From assembly GCF_900114705.1 (NCBI RefSeq), contig NZ_FOTW01000009.1, positions 62,001 to 126,000 of the forward strand: a DNA stretch of 64,000 bases. The letters run 5' to 3'. Below the pieces are notes generated by a model. That model made no database searches. It saw only the letters and a list, made by a program, of their open reading frames with translations, and had not been told where the DNA came from. A program made the position numbers and the translations under genes. Shown here one piece after another: positions 36,078 through 45,316 of the stretch (positions are counted from its first letter, which is position 1; every line of letters starts with the position of its first letter). Source of the stretch: Rugamonas rubra (lineage in GTDB: Bacteria > Pseudomonadota > Gammaproteobacteria > Burkholderiales > Burkholderiaceae_D).

Positions 36078-37171
36078 GCCTGCCCTGCCGCCCGCTCTGC
36101 CACCCGCTCCGCCGCCTGCTCTGCCGCCTGCTTGGCCAGCGCCGCCTGCAACTGCGTCAGGCTGGGGGTGATCACCGGGATGAAGGCCGACTCGCGCCAG
36201 CGGCGGCCGAAGCCCTGCTGGTGCTGTTCGAGGTAGGCCAGGCCGCCGCGCGCCTGCAGCTCGAGCATCAAGGCCTCCTGCACCGAACCGGCCAGCGCTA
36301 TGCGCAGGCGGAACATCTCGGCCGGGTGGCTGACGAAGCGGCCCGTCGCCACGCCGTCGAGCAGCGTCTCGACCTGCTGGTCCAGCGCCAGGCGCGCCGC
36401 CGCGATGCGCTCGCCCAGCGGACCACGGCCGCTGCCGGCCACGCCGGCCGCCTGCGCCAGACTGGCGCGGGCCAGGCCGATCGACATGCCGCACTGCATG
36501 CCGAGGAAGGCCGGCCGCACCCGTGGCAGCCAGTTCGCCGCGTCGGCGCTGATGACGTGTTCCGGCCCGGCCGCCACGCGCGTCAACTTGACGGCGGCGG
36601 TATGGCTGCCGCGCAGGGCGATCAGCTCCAGGTTGGCGCCGCGCTGCACGCCGGCCGCTTCGCTGTCGAACACCACGATGACCGGCGGCGCAGCGTCGCT
36701 CGGCGCGACCGCCGCCGCGACGACGAAGTGGGCTGGATGCAGGTTGGTGACCCAGGCCAGCTGGCCGTCGAGCCGCCAACCGCCCTGCTCCACCTCGGCG
36801 TTGATCTGCAGCGGCTCCATCCCGGACAGGAACTTCATTGCGTTCGACAGGCCGGTGGCGCCGGCCAGGCGGCCGTCCAGCAGCGCCGGCAGCAGGCGCT
36901 CGCGCAGCGCCGCGTTGGGGCTGTGCAGCAGGTATTCGATGAAGGTGCGCTGGCCCCAGTAGACGAAGGCCGCCGTGACCGACTGCTCGGCCACCTCGGC
37001 GATGGCGCGGATGGCGTCGCGCACGTCGCCGCCGTCGCCGCCCAGCTCGGTCGGCACGCCGACACGGAAGCGGCCGCCGGCCGCCAGCTGCGGCATGACG
37101 GCGTCGGCCTGGTCCTGCGATTGATCGAGCGCCTCGGCGTGTTCGCGCAGCCAGTCGTTGAGGGCGGCCAT
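36074..37171 (-). CDS. Acyl-CoA dehydrogenase-like flavoprotein
   Basis: 365 residues of the acyl-CoA dehydrogenase fold: LGGDGGDVRDAI near the N-terminus and an FAD-binding middle (VTNLHPAHFVVAAAVAP). Members next to sulfonate-type ABC genes are often SfnB/DszC-like flavin enzymes acting on sulfur compounds; this is inference. The catalytic Glu of true dehydrogenases is not evident. The C-terminus is an Ala/Glu-rich repeat (EQAAERVAERAAGQA). It starts one base after the AhpD-like gene's stop. Confidence 0.72.
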   Translation of the reverse strand: MAALNDWLREHAEALDQSQDQADAVMPQLAAGGRFRVGVPTELGGDGGDVRDAIRAIAEVAEQSVTAAFVYWGQRTFIEYLLHSPNAALRERLLPALLDGRLAGATGLSNAMKFLSGMEPLQINAEVEQGGWRLDGQLAWVTNLHPAHFVVAAAVAPSDAAPPVIVVFDSEAAGVQRGANLELIALRGSHTAAVKLTRVAAGPEHVISADAANWLPRVRPAFLGMQCGMSIGLARASLAQAAGVAGSGRGPLGERIAAARLALDQQVETLLDGVATGRFVSHPAEMFRLRIALAGSVQEALMLELQARGGLAYLEQHQQGFGRRWRESAFIPVITPSLTQLQAALAKQAAEQAAERVAERAAGQA

Positions 37172-37172
37172 G

Positions 37173-37727
37173 TTAGATCGCGCCCGGCAGGTAGGGGGTC
37201 AACTCCGGATTGACCGGCGTGCCGGCCAGGCTGTTGGCGAAGTTGCACAACGTGGCCAGGCTGATGCCCAGCACCACCTCCAGCGCCTGCTGCTGGTTGT
37301 AGCCGGCGGCCAGGAAGGCCTGCAGTTCGGCGTCGTCGACCGCGCCGCGCCGCGCGATGACGGCCGTGGCGAAGTGGGCCACCGCGTCCAGCTTGGCGTC
37401 GCCGGTGTCGGCGCCGCTTTGCAGGGCGCGCACCAGCTCGGCCGGCTGGCCGGCCTTCTTCAGCGCCACCGCCGTGTGGCCGGCCACGCAGAAGTCGCAA
37501 CCATGGATGCGCGCCGCCGTGATCTGCACCACTTCGCGCTCGGCCAGCGTCAGGCTGGCGCGGCCGTTGATGCCGGCCACCGTCATGTAGGTCTCCAGCG
37601 CCACGGGGGCGTTGGCCAGCACGCCGATCAGGTTCGGCAGGAAGCCGTTGTTGGCGATGGCTTTCGCCACGAAGGCCTGGCTGTCGGCCGGCGCGCTATC
37701 GAGTGTATGCAGGGTGAGTCGGGACAT
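37173..37727 (-). CDS. Carboxymuconolactone decarboxylase/AhpD-like protein
   Basis: 184 residues with the helical AhpD core: ITAARIHGCDFCVAGHTAV carries the CxxC redox pair with the downstream His. Such proteins are thiol peroxidases or work with flavin enzymes. The gene heads the operon, followed directly by the flavoprotein and ABC genes. The AraC regulator lies upstream on the same strand. Confidence 0.83.
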   Translation of the reverse strand: MSRLTLHTLDSAPADSQAFVAKAIANNGFLPNLIGVLANAPVALETYMTVAGINGRASLTLAEREVVQITAARIHGCDFCVAGHTAVALKKAGQPAELVRALQSGADTGDAKLDAVAHFATAVIARRGAVDDAELQAFLAAGYNQQQALEVVLGISLATLCNFANSLAGTPVNPELTPYLPGAI

Positions 37728-37818
37728 GGCGGTCTTTCTTGGACAAGGAGGCGATATTATCCGATGTTGGGGCCGCTGTCGCCATACTCGTTCGTCGCCG
37801 TTTAATGTTCAAACGTCT

Positions 37819-38745
37819 TTATGCGCCCGTGCGCAGCTGGCGCCGGTAGCTGCCCGGCTGGGCGCCGACGATGCGTTTGAAGGCGCGGCTGAACGCGGCG
37901 CTCGACTGGTAGCCGACGTGCTCGGCGGCCTGCTCGACCGAATCGCCGGCGCGCAGCCGGCTGGCCGCCGCCGTCATGCGCAGGCGCAGCAGGAACTGCG
38001 CCGGCGGCAGGCCGCCGACGCTGCTGAAGTGTTTGCAGAAGGCGGCGCGCGACATGTGCACCGCCTGCGCCATGCGGGCGATGCTCCAGTCCGCGCCGGG
38101 ATGGCGCAGCAGGTCGTCGAGCAGGGCGACGAACTCGCCGCGCTGGGCCAGCGCCAGCAGGCCGGCGCCCACCGTTTCGCGCTGGGCGGCGTGGCGGATC
38201 AGGTAGAAGAACAGCAGCTCGACCAGGCGCGCCACCAGCGGCGAGGGCCGCGCCGGGTCGCCGCCCGCCTCCGCCAGGATCAGGTCGAACAGCGCCGCCG
38301 TGTGGCGCAGCGCCGGGTCGCCGCTGCGGCAGACCAGATGCTGCGGGAAGGAATCGACCACCATGGCGCTGAGCGTGCCGCGAAAACGGAAGAAGCCGCA
38401 GGCCAGGCCGGCGCCGGCCTCGGCGCCGTCGCCGTCGCGCGCGCCGGCCAGCGGCAGCATGTCCTGGCCGCCGACGACCGCCGCCGGGTCCGGCGAGGGG
38501 CTGAGAAAATGGGCCACCTCGCGCATCAGGAACACGCCGTCGCGCGCCTGCAGCTTGAGCGGCGCCTGGCCGGGCACGTGCAGGTAGCACTCGCCGTGCA
38601 GCAGCAGATGGAAGCTGGCCAGCCCGCGATCGGCCGTCGAGGCGCGCCACGGGCCGCAGTAGCGCCCCACGTGTAGGGCGGCCGCGTCCAGCTCTATGCT
38701 GCCGAGCAGCCATTGCGCGAGTTGTTCCGAGGCGGCCGGTTCCAT
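37819..38745 (-). CDS. AraC-family regulator with cupin sensor domain
   Basis: 308 residues. The N-terminal cupin (Cupin_6 type, LLLHGECYLHVPGQ) senses a small ligand; the C-terminal pair of HTHs includes IARMAQAVHMSRAAFCKHF and AAEHVGYQSSAAFSRAFKR. It probably controls the downstream operon from the 90-bp gap at 37728-37818. The promoter region of the gene itself is 38746-38853, just before the palindromic element. Confidence 0.87.
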   Translation of the reverse strand: MEPAASEQLAQWLLGSIELDAAALHVGRYCGPWRASTADRGLASFHLLLHGECYLHVPGQAPLKLQARDGVFLMREVAHFLSPSPDPAAVVGGQDMLPLAGARDGDGAEAGAGLACGFFRFRGTLSAMVVDSFPQHLVCRSGDPALRHTAALFDLILAEAGGDPARPSPLVARLVELLFFYLIRHAAQRETVGAGLLALAQRGEFVALLDDLLRHPGADWSIARMAQAVHMSRAAFCKHFSSVGGLPPAQFLLRLRMTAAASRLRAGDSVEQAAEHVGYQSSAAFSRAFKRIVGAQPGSYRRQLRTGA

Positions 38746-38853
38746 TAATGTTTATGCAAAAGGAAGCGATTGTATGCCTTCCGCGCCGCCACGGACAGAA
38801 CTGAATCCAAATATCCATATGCCGAAAACGCGCCCGGCGGCAGCGCGCAAGGC

Positions 38854-39017
38854 CTAGTGTAGTGTTGCGTTCTTGGGGGCGCATATAAAAATGATGCATT
38901 TGCCCGCCAGGCTAGGCGCCAACCGGAGTGATAGCGGGCTATCGCGAGGATTGGCAACGACGCATGGCGGGCAAAGGCGCATTTTTATGCGTCAACAAGG
39001 ACGCAGCACTACACTAG
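38854..39017. mobile_element. 164-bp palindromic miniature element (MITE-like)
   Basis: Both ends are CTAGTGTAGTG in inverted orientation, and the whole 164 bp folds into one imperfect hairpin; the arms share TTTGCCCGCCA and ATAAAAATG and meet at GATAGC-GG-GCTATC near 38936. No reading frame lies inside. This is the form of a non-autonomous transposable element mobilised in trans. CTAG at each end may be a target duplication, as IS5-group elements use such sites. Its right end supplies the TAG stop of the PepSY gene. Confidence 0.75.
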
Positions 39018-40120
39018 TTGCGCCGGCGGCGCCGGCCCAGCGCCAGCCCGGTGAAGAGGAACGCCAGGGGCAGCAGTCCGGCGACGAAGGCGAGGGCCTG
39101 CCCCGCCACGCCGAGCACCTTGCCGCCATGCAGAGACTCGAACACCCGCGGCAGGCGCGCCGCCAGCCCGCCCTCGTCGCTGCGGCGCTCGCGTTGCACC
39201 GCGCCGGAATAGGCGTCGACGAACAGCTCGACCTCCTTGCCGGCGCCCTGCCCGTCCGGCACGACGAGGCCGATGCGGAACACGCCGCCCGGCACGAAGG
39301 GCGACATGATCAGACGGGTGTCGGCGGCCGGATAGCGGGCATGCGCCGCGCTCCAGGCCTGCCGCAGACTGATCTGGCGGCGCCCTTGCGCGGGCGCCGA
39401 GCGATAGCCGTAGGCCGGATCGAGCAGCGTTTCGAATTGCAGCGCGATGCCGCTGGCCAGCAGGATGGCCAGCACCAGCGCGCTGAGCGCGCCCAGGCGC
39501 CGATGCAGCCGCGCCGGCGGATGGTCGACGACGGCCGACGGCGCCTTGTGGCGCAGCGCGCGGCGCCGGTTGACGATGTTCGCGAGGCCGCTGGCCAGCA
39601 ACAGCAGCAGGAAGCCGGCCGAGACCATCTGCAGCAGTTTGCCGATCGCGCCCAGCGTCAGGCTGGTGTGCAGCGCATAGAACAGGCCGATCAGGTCGTG
39701 GCGCTGGAACGACCAGCCGCCGTAGGGCATCACGCTCAACTCGGCGCCGCTGGCCGGATGCATGCGCGCCAGCCAGTAGCGGTTTTCGCTCGGGATCAGG
39801 GGGTCCGGCGTCGGCCAGAAACCGGTGACCAGGCGCCCCGCCTGGTCGATGCGGGTCAGGCCGAGCCCCTGCACATCGGGATGGCGCCGTTGCAGGGCGT
39901 CGGCCATCTCGACCAGCGGCTTGCGCGCCGCCGGCGCGACCGTCAGCTCCGGATTCAGCCAGTCGTCCAGCGGGTCCGCCAGCACCAGCAGGCTGCCGCT
40001 CAGCCCCTGGACGATGAAGAAGGCGGCGAACACATAGGCCAGCCAGCGGTGCAGGCGGCGCGAGCGCGGCTGGGCCGCCGCCCGGCGCGGCGCCGCCACG
40101 GCGGTATCAGAACGAGACAT
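39014..40120 (-). CDS. PepSY-associated membrane protein
   Basis: 368 residues with four membrane helices (RLHRWLAYVFAAFFIVQGLSG first) and a PepSY-type periplasmic part. Such proteins sit beside siderophore receptors and probably reduce or release iron at the inner membrane. The start ATG overlaps the receptor stop by 14 bases. The C-terminus ends RRRRRN where the inserted element provides the stop codon, so the native end may have been longer. Confidence 0.8.
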   Translation of the reverse strand: MSRSDTAVAAPRRAAAQPRSRRLHRWLAYVFAAFFIVQGLSGSLLVLADPLDDWLNPELTVAPAARKPLVEMADALQRRHPDVQGLGLTRIDQAGRLVTGFWPTPDPLIPSENRYWLARMHPASGAELSVMPYGGWSFQRHDLIGLFYALHTSLTLGAIGKLLQMVSAGFLLLLLASGLANIVNRRRALRHKAPSAVVDHPPARLHRRLGALSALVLAILLASGIALQFETLLDPAYGYRSAPAQGRRQISLRQAWSAAHARYPAADTRLIMSPFVPGGVFRIGLVVPDGQGAGKEVELFVDAYSGAVQRERRSDEGGLAARLPRVFESLHGGKVLGVAGQALAFVAGLLPLAFLFTGLALGRRRRRN

Positions 40121-42149
40121 GAAGGCGACTGCCCAGAATGCGGCCGCGACCGACCTGCGCCAACACGCCGTAGGGCGCGCCGGCGTCGAAGGCGTACACC
40201 GCATAGGCCTTGTCGGCCAGGTTGTCGCCGTAGACGTCCAGCGTTACCGTCTGGTTGATGCGCCAGGTGACGCCGGCGTCGACCAGCGTATAGGCCTGCT
40301 GGCTGATGCTGTTGGCTTCGTTGAAGTTGGTCTTGCCCACATGGCTCAGGCCGATGCGCGGCGTCAGCCTTCCCGCGCCGCCGGCCAGTGCGATGTCATA
40401 CTCGGCGCCCAGGTTGAGCGTCAGCGGCGGCGCGTATGGCACCGTCTTGCCGGTCAGGTCGGCGCCGCCGCCGGTCGGGTCGGCGTACTTGGCAAACGCC
40501 GAGTCGTTGAGCGCCAGCGCCGTCTTGAGGCGGAGCCGGTCGGTCGGCCGCCACTTGAGGTTGAGGTTGGCCCCCTTGGTCTCCACCTCGCCGACGTTTT
40601 GCAGGTACTGCCCCTGCACCGGCCCCACCGACAACTGGTAGCCGCTGGTGCGCACGACATACAGCGCGGCGCTCACTTCCAGGCGCCGGTCCGGCGTGGC
40701 GCTCTTGACGCCCAGCTCGAGGTTGCGCGAGGTTTGCGGCTCGTAGCTGAAGGCGATGTTTTGCGGCGTCACGGCACGGGTGAAGCCGCCCGCCTTGAAA
40801 CCGCTGCTGTACAAGGCGTAGACGCCGGTCTGCGGCGCCAACTGGTAGCGCAGTCCCAACTTGGAGGAGTTGGCGCCGAAGGTCTTTTCGCGCCGCAGCG
40901 CCGCGCCGGCGACACGGGTGTCCGCGCTGGCGCGCTCGCGCTCGACGCGCAGGCCGGGCGTCACGTCGAGCTGGTCGCTGACATGCCAAACCAGCTCGCC
41001 GAAGACCGCCCGCGAGCGGATGTTCTGCCGCGAGGACAAGGCGGCCGGCGGCATCTCGCGGCGGAAGTCGAGGTCTTGATAATACACGCCGGCGACATAG
41101 TCGAGCCCCCGGCCCGCCGGTGTCGAGGCCAGCCGCACCTCCTGGCTGAAGGTGGTTTGCTGCTCCGGCGTGTAGCTGCCGAAGATGGTGCGGTCGAGCT
41201 TGCGGTCCTGGCGGCCGCTCAAGGAGCTCAGGACGGCGCCGCCGACGTCCCAGGCGGCGTGCAGCCCGAGGCTGTCGCTACGCAGGCGGTAGTGCGAGGG
41301 CGCCGGCAGCGCCTGGCGGCGGCCCAGGTCGGGCCCCATGACGTAGTACTCCTCGTCCGAGCTGGTGCTGGCGCGGGCGGCGCTCAGCATGATATCCAGC
41401 GGGCCGCCGGACGGCGCGAAGCGCAGGCGCAGGCGGCTGCTCTCGTCGTCGCCGTCGCCGAGGCGGGCGCCGTTCAACATATTGCGCATCTCGCCGCGCT
41501 CGCGCCGGACGCCGGCGGCCAGGTCGAGGTAGAGCGCGTCGCGCACCAGCGGCAGGTTGGCCTGGACTTGGGCGTTGTGGCCGAGCCGGTCGACGCCGAC
41601 GGCGGCGTCGAAGCCGGCCGGCTGCCGCGGCCGGCGCGTGACGACGTTGATGATGCCGCCCACCGCGCCACGGCCGTACAGGGTGCCTTGCGGGCCGTAC
41701 AGGATCTCCACCTGTTCCAGCGCCTGCGGCAGCAGCTGGGCGAACAAGGCCTGGTCTTGCGGCAGGCCGTCCACGTACAGTTGGGCGGTCGGATTGTAGA
41801 AATCGACGGAGGACTGGCCGCGTATCGTCACGTTCGAATACGCCCGGCTCGAGCGCTGGCGGATTTGCAGGTCGGCGAAGATGCGGTCGAGCTGGTTGAT
41901 GCTCAACAGTCCCCGGCGCTCCAGCTCCTCGGCGCCGACCGTGTCGACGGTGCCGGCCACCTCGTCCGCCGCCTGCGCGCGCTTGGTGGCGCTGACGGTG
42001 ATGACCGGCAGCGGCGCGGCGCCCCCGTCGGCGCCGGCCAGGTCGGCGCCGCGCGCCGCGCCGGTGAGCAGCGCGAGCGCCGCCAGCGACGCCAGAGACG
42101 CCGGCGCAAGCCGGGGCGCCAAGGCGCGCGAATGTGAGATGAACCGCAT
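40107..42149 (-). CDS. TonB-dependent siderophore receptor (FyuA/pesticin-receptor-like)
   Basis: 680 residues: signal peptide, a TonB box region near VITVSATKRAQ, plug domain with VTIRGQSSVDF and LYGPQGTLYGRGAVGGIINVVTRRP, then a beta-barrel ending LGSRLHVSF. It imports a ferric siderophore across the outer membrane using TonB energy. The PchR/YbtA-like regulator is divergent and a Fur box lies between them, so it is iron-regulated. No siderophore synthesis gene is present. Confidence 0.9.
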   Translation of the reverse strand: MRFISHSRALAPRLAPASLASLAALALLTGAARGADLAGADGGAAPLPVITVSATKRAQAADEVAGTVDTVGAEELERRGLLSINQLDRIFADLQIRQRSSRAYSNVTIRGQSSVDFYNPTAQLYVDGLPQDQALFAQLLPQALEQVEILYGPQGTLYGRGAVGGIINVVTRRPRQPAGFDAAVGVDRLGHNAQVQANLPLVRDALYLDLAAGVRRERGEMRNMLNGARLGDGDDESSRLRLRFAPSGGPLDIMLSAARASTSSDEEYYVMGPDLGRRQALPAPSHYRLRSDSLGLHAAWDVGGAVLSSLSGRQDRKLDRTIFGSYTPEQQTTFSQEVRLASTPAGRGLDYVAGVYYQDLDFRREMPPAALSSRQNIRSRAVFGELVWHVSDQLDVTPGLRVERERASADTRVAGAALRREKTFGANSSKLGLRYQLAPQTGVYALYSSGFKAGGFTRAVTPQNIAFSYEPQTSRNLELGVKSATPDRRLEVSAALYVVRTSGYQLSVGPVQGQYLQNVGEVETKGANLNLKWRPTDRLRLKTALALNDSAFAKYADPTGGGADLTGKTVPYAPPLTLNLGAEYDIALAGGAGRLTPRIGLSHVGKTNFNEANSISQQAYTLVDAGVTWRINQTVTLDVYGDNLADKAYAVYAFDAGAPYGVLAQVGRGRILGSRLHVSF

Positions 42150-42244
42150 ATGATTTCCCTCTGAGCATTTTTAAAGTACAGAAGGTAAGGCAGCGGCATC
42201 GGCGAAAAGAAAAGAATCGGATGACAAACGATACGATCAGATAA

Positions 42245-42263
42245 AATAATGAGAATCATTCGT
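42245..42263. promoter_or_regulatory. Fur box between receptor and regulator
   Basis: AATAATGAGAATCATTCGT matches the 19-bp Fur consensus at 14 positions. It lies 96 bp before the receptor start and 40 bp before the regulator's likely ATG, so Fur could repress both. Confidence 0.75.
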
Positions 42264-42302
42264 ATTCACAACCTGCCCGAAGCGCACTGGAGCGCACCCG
42301 CC

Positions 42303-43274
42303 ATGACCCTCGCAGCAAGCAAGCCCGCCATCCGGCGGCTGGACATTACCCACCACGCGCGCCGGGGCAAGGAGTTGACCGGCGCGGTCTGGAGCGATGC
42401 CGAGGCGCCCGTGCGCATCGGCACGATCGACAAGGTCAGCGAGCACGACATCCACATGCCGTCCGCCGCCGCGCCGCCGCACCTGTCGCTGGTGCTGCTA
42501 TTGGAGGGGAAGGGACACTTCCTGATGGGCGAAGACGGCGCGCCGTGCGAGTTCCGCGCCGGCCATTGCTTCCTGAGCTGCTCCTGGGAGGCCTTCGACT
42601 GCCAGGATTTCGTCCCCGCCCACACCCGCTTCAAGGCGGTCACCCTGCGCTACCCGCTGGCCTGGCGCCACGCCGTCGGCCCGGCGGTGCCGGCCCCGCA
42701 TCAAGGCTGCGACGTGTATCGGCATCCGCGCGCCAACGCTTGGCTGGCGCGCATGGCGCTGCCGCCCGCGCTCGACGCCTTCGCGCGGGCGCTGTGCCAA
42801 CAGGGCCTGCCGCAGACCCCGCTGGCCATGCTGGAAGTCCAGGCGGCGGCGCTGCAGGCGCTGCATGCGGTGGTGACACGCCTGCACGGCGCGACGGCGG
42901 CGCCGCCCGCCGCCGCCCGGGCCGACGTGGGGGACATGGCGGTCAGCGGGCGCGACCGGCGCCGTCTGATGGCGGCGCGCCAGCACATCGACGGGCATCT
43001 CGCCAGCCGCTTGCAACTCGCCGCCGTGGCCGCCGCCGCCAACATGAACGAAACCGCGCTCAAGCAAGGGTTCAGCCGCCTGTTCGGTGTCACCGTGCAC
43101 GCCTACATCGTGCAGAGCCGCAGCCGCCTGGCCAGCGAACTGCTGCGCGATTCGGCGCTGCCGGTGGGGGAGATCGCCTTGCGCTGCGGCTTTTCCGGCG
43201 CCAGCCACCTGGCCCGCCATTTCAAGTCGATGTTCAACACCACGCCCCTGCAATATCGCCACGGCTGCAAATGA
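42303..43274 (+). CDS. AraC-family regulator, PchR/YbtA-like
   Basis: 323 residues. The N-terminal sensing part (HLSLVLLLEGKGHFLMG) and C-terminal HTH pair (LAAVAAAANMNETALKQGFSR, IALRCGFSGASHLARHFK) match regulators that detect a ferric siderophore and activate its receptor. An earlier in-frame start at 42249 lies inside the Fur box, so ATG 42303 is preferred. Confidence 0.86.
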   Translation: MTLAASKPAIRRLDITHHARRGKELTGAVWSDAEAPVRIGTIDKVSEHDIHMPSAAAPPHLSLVLLLEGKGHFLMGEDGAPCEFRAGHCFLSCSWEAFDCQDFVPAHTRFKAVTLRYPLAWRHAVGPAVPAPHQGCDVYRHPRANAWLARMALPPALDAFARALCQQGLPQTPLAMLEVQAAALQALHAVVTRLHGATAAPPAAARADVGDMAVSGRDRRRLMAARQHIDGHLASRLQLAAVAAAANMNETALKQGFSRLFGVTVHAYIVQSRSRLASELLRDSALPVGEIALRCGFSGASHLARHFKSMFNTTPLQYRHGCK

Positions 43275-43376
43275 GCGGCAACTGCATGGAAAATGGCGTA
43301 CCCGCCGAGAGGCCAAGGCGGGCGCATGCTGCTACTATCCGTGCAACGCCGAACGCCCGCTTACAAGGAATTTGAA

Positions 43377-45269
43377 TTGTCGATCGAACCGAAAACCCAC
43401 CTCGTCTCCGCCGGCGTGTCCGGCATCGTCGGTGCCGCCACCGTGCTGGCCCTGCTGTACTTCGGCCGCGACGTGCTGATCCCGATCACCCTGGCGATCA
43501 TCCTCAGCCTGCTGGTGGCGCCATGGGTGCAGCGGCTGCGCCATATCGGACTGGGGCCGACCGCCTCGGTCGGCGTGGCCGTGCTGACGCTGGCGCTGGC
43601 GCTGGGCGCAGTCGGCTTCGCCATCGGCCTGCAGGTGGTGCGCATCGGCGCCAGCCTGCCGCAATACACCGACACCATCCGCAGCAAGGTGGCGGCGGTG
43701 GAGCAGCTGGCCTCGGGCAGGCTGGGCAGGTTCAACAGCGAGGCCGGCCGCCTGGTCGAGCAATGGGCCGACGGCCCGGCGCCCGGCGCCGCCACCCTGC
43801 CGCGCGCGGCGGCGGACGGCGGGCCGGTGCCGGTGGAGATCCACGAGGCGCCGCTCAAGCCGCTGCAACTGCTGCTGCGCATCGCCTCGTCGATCTGGCC
43901 GCCGCTGGAGACCGCCGGCATCGTGCTGGTGGTGCTGGTGTTCGTGCTGCTCGAGCACGAGGCGCTGCGCGACCGCTTCATCCGCCTGGCCGGCGGCGAC
44001 GACCTGCGCGCCACCACCGTCGCCGTCAACGACGCCGGCCAGCGCCTGTCGCGCTTCTTCGTCTCGCAGTTCGCCGTCAACGTCGGCACCGGCGGCCTGG
44101 TCTGGCTGGGACTGAGCCTGCTCGGCCTGTCGCAGGCGCTGCTGTGGGGCGCGATGACGGCCACGCTGCGCTTCATCCCCTACATCGGCGTGCCGATCGC
44201 CGCCTGCTGCGCCACCCTGCTGGCGGCCGCCGTGGCGCCGGGCTGGTCGCTGGCGCTGATGACCTTGCTGCTGTTCCTGTGCATCGAGGTGGTCGTCGCG
44301 CAGATGGTCGAGCCCAAGCTGTACGGCCACACCACCGGGCTGTCGCCGCTGTCGGTGGTGATCGCGGCGATCTTCTGGAGCTGGATCTGGGGCCCGGTCG
44401 GGCTGGTGCTGTCGACCCCGCTGACCCTGTGCCTGGTGGTGGCCGGCCGCTACGTGCGTGCGCTCAACATGTTCGAGATCCTGCTCGGCGAGATGCCGGC
44501 GCTGACGCTGCCGCAGAATTTCTACCAGCGCGCCCTGTCCGGCGACAGCCAGGAGATCATCGCCAGCGCGCGCCGCATCCTGGCGCGCAAAACGTTCGCC
44601 GCCTATTGCGACGCGGTGCTGGCGCCGGCCCTGCACCTGGCCCGCGCCGACCTCGACGCCAAGACCATCAGCAAGGGCGAGCAGCTCAAGGTGGCCAGCG
44701 CGATCGCCGCCGTCATCGAGGCGCTGGGCGAGAAGCCGAGATGGTGGCGCCGCTACGGCCGCACCTCGATGCTGGAGGACCTGAACATCGGCCGCGAGCT
44801 GCGCCACCGCCGCGAGGCGCTGCTGGGCGAGAACCAGGGCGCGCTGGACGTGCCGGCCGGCACCATCGTGCTGTGCATCGGCGCCGGCTCGGTCGGCGAC
44901 GAGCTGGCCGCCGAGATCCTGGTGCGCATCCTGCGCCTGCAGGGCATCGACGGCCGCCACATCGCGCTCGACGAGTTCGACGGCACGCCGCCGGACGATT
45001 TCAACCCGGCCGTGCTGGCCCTGTACTGCCTGGTCAGCATCGAGCCGGCCAAGGAGCAGAGCCAGATCGCCGCCGCGCTGGCCGCGCTGGCCGGCTTCCT
45101 GCCCGACGCCGAGCCGCTCGCCCTGCTCATCGCCAGCCCCTTCGAGCAACTGGTGCTGCAGGACAGCGACGCCGGCGGCGGCCGCGCCGTGGCGCGCTCG
45201 TTCGAGGCGGCGGCGCAGGCCTGCCAGCGCATCCTGCGCGGCAAGCGGCCGCTGCCGCCAAAGACCTAG
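43377..45269 (+). CDS. AI-2E-family transporter (UPF0118 permease) with long C-terminal domain
   Basis: About 630 residues. The membrane part (to roughly residue 370) has the AI-2E/PerM pattern, with FIPYIGVPIAACCATL and WGPVGLVLSTPLTLCL. A cytoplasmic tail of some 250 residues follows, not found in short members. The TTG at 43377 is chosen because AAGGA stands 8 bases upstream; ATG 43326 is an alternative. The substrate is unknown. Confidence 0.78.
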   Translation: MSIEPKTHLVSAGVSGIVGAATVLALLYFGRDVLIPITLAIILSLLVAPWVQRLRHIGLGPTASVGVAVLTLALALGAVGFAIGLQVVRIGASLPQYTDTIRSKVAAVEQLASGRLGRFNSEAGRLVEQWADGPAPGAATLPRAAADGGPVPVEIHEAPLKPLQLLLRIASSIWPPLETAGIVLVVLVFVLLEHEALRDRFIRLAGGDDLRATTVAVNDAGQRLSRFFVSQFAVNVGTGGLVWLGLSLLGLSQALLWGAMTATLRFIPYIGVPIAACCATLLAAAVAPGWSLALMTLLLFLCIEVVVAQMVEPKLYGHTTGLSPLSVVIAAIFWSWIWGPVGLVLSTPLTLCLVVAGRYVRALNMFEILLGEMPALTLPQNFYQRALSGDSQEIIASARRILARKTFAAYCDAVLAPALHLARADLDAKTISKGEQLKVASAIAAVIEALGEKPRWWRRYGRTSMLEDLNIGRELRHRREALLGENQGALDVPAGTIVLCIGAGSVGDELAAEILVRILRLQGIDGRHIALDEFDGTPPDDFNPAVLALYCLVSIEPAKEQSQIAAALAALAGFLPDAEPLALLIASPFEQLVLQDSDAGGGRAVARSFEAAAQACQRILRGKRPLPPKT

Positions 45270-45316
45270 CGTTTCATTTCGCCCGCCGCCGGGTCCAGGC
45301 GGCGCGGGCGCCCCGC

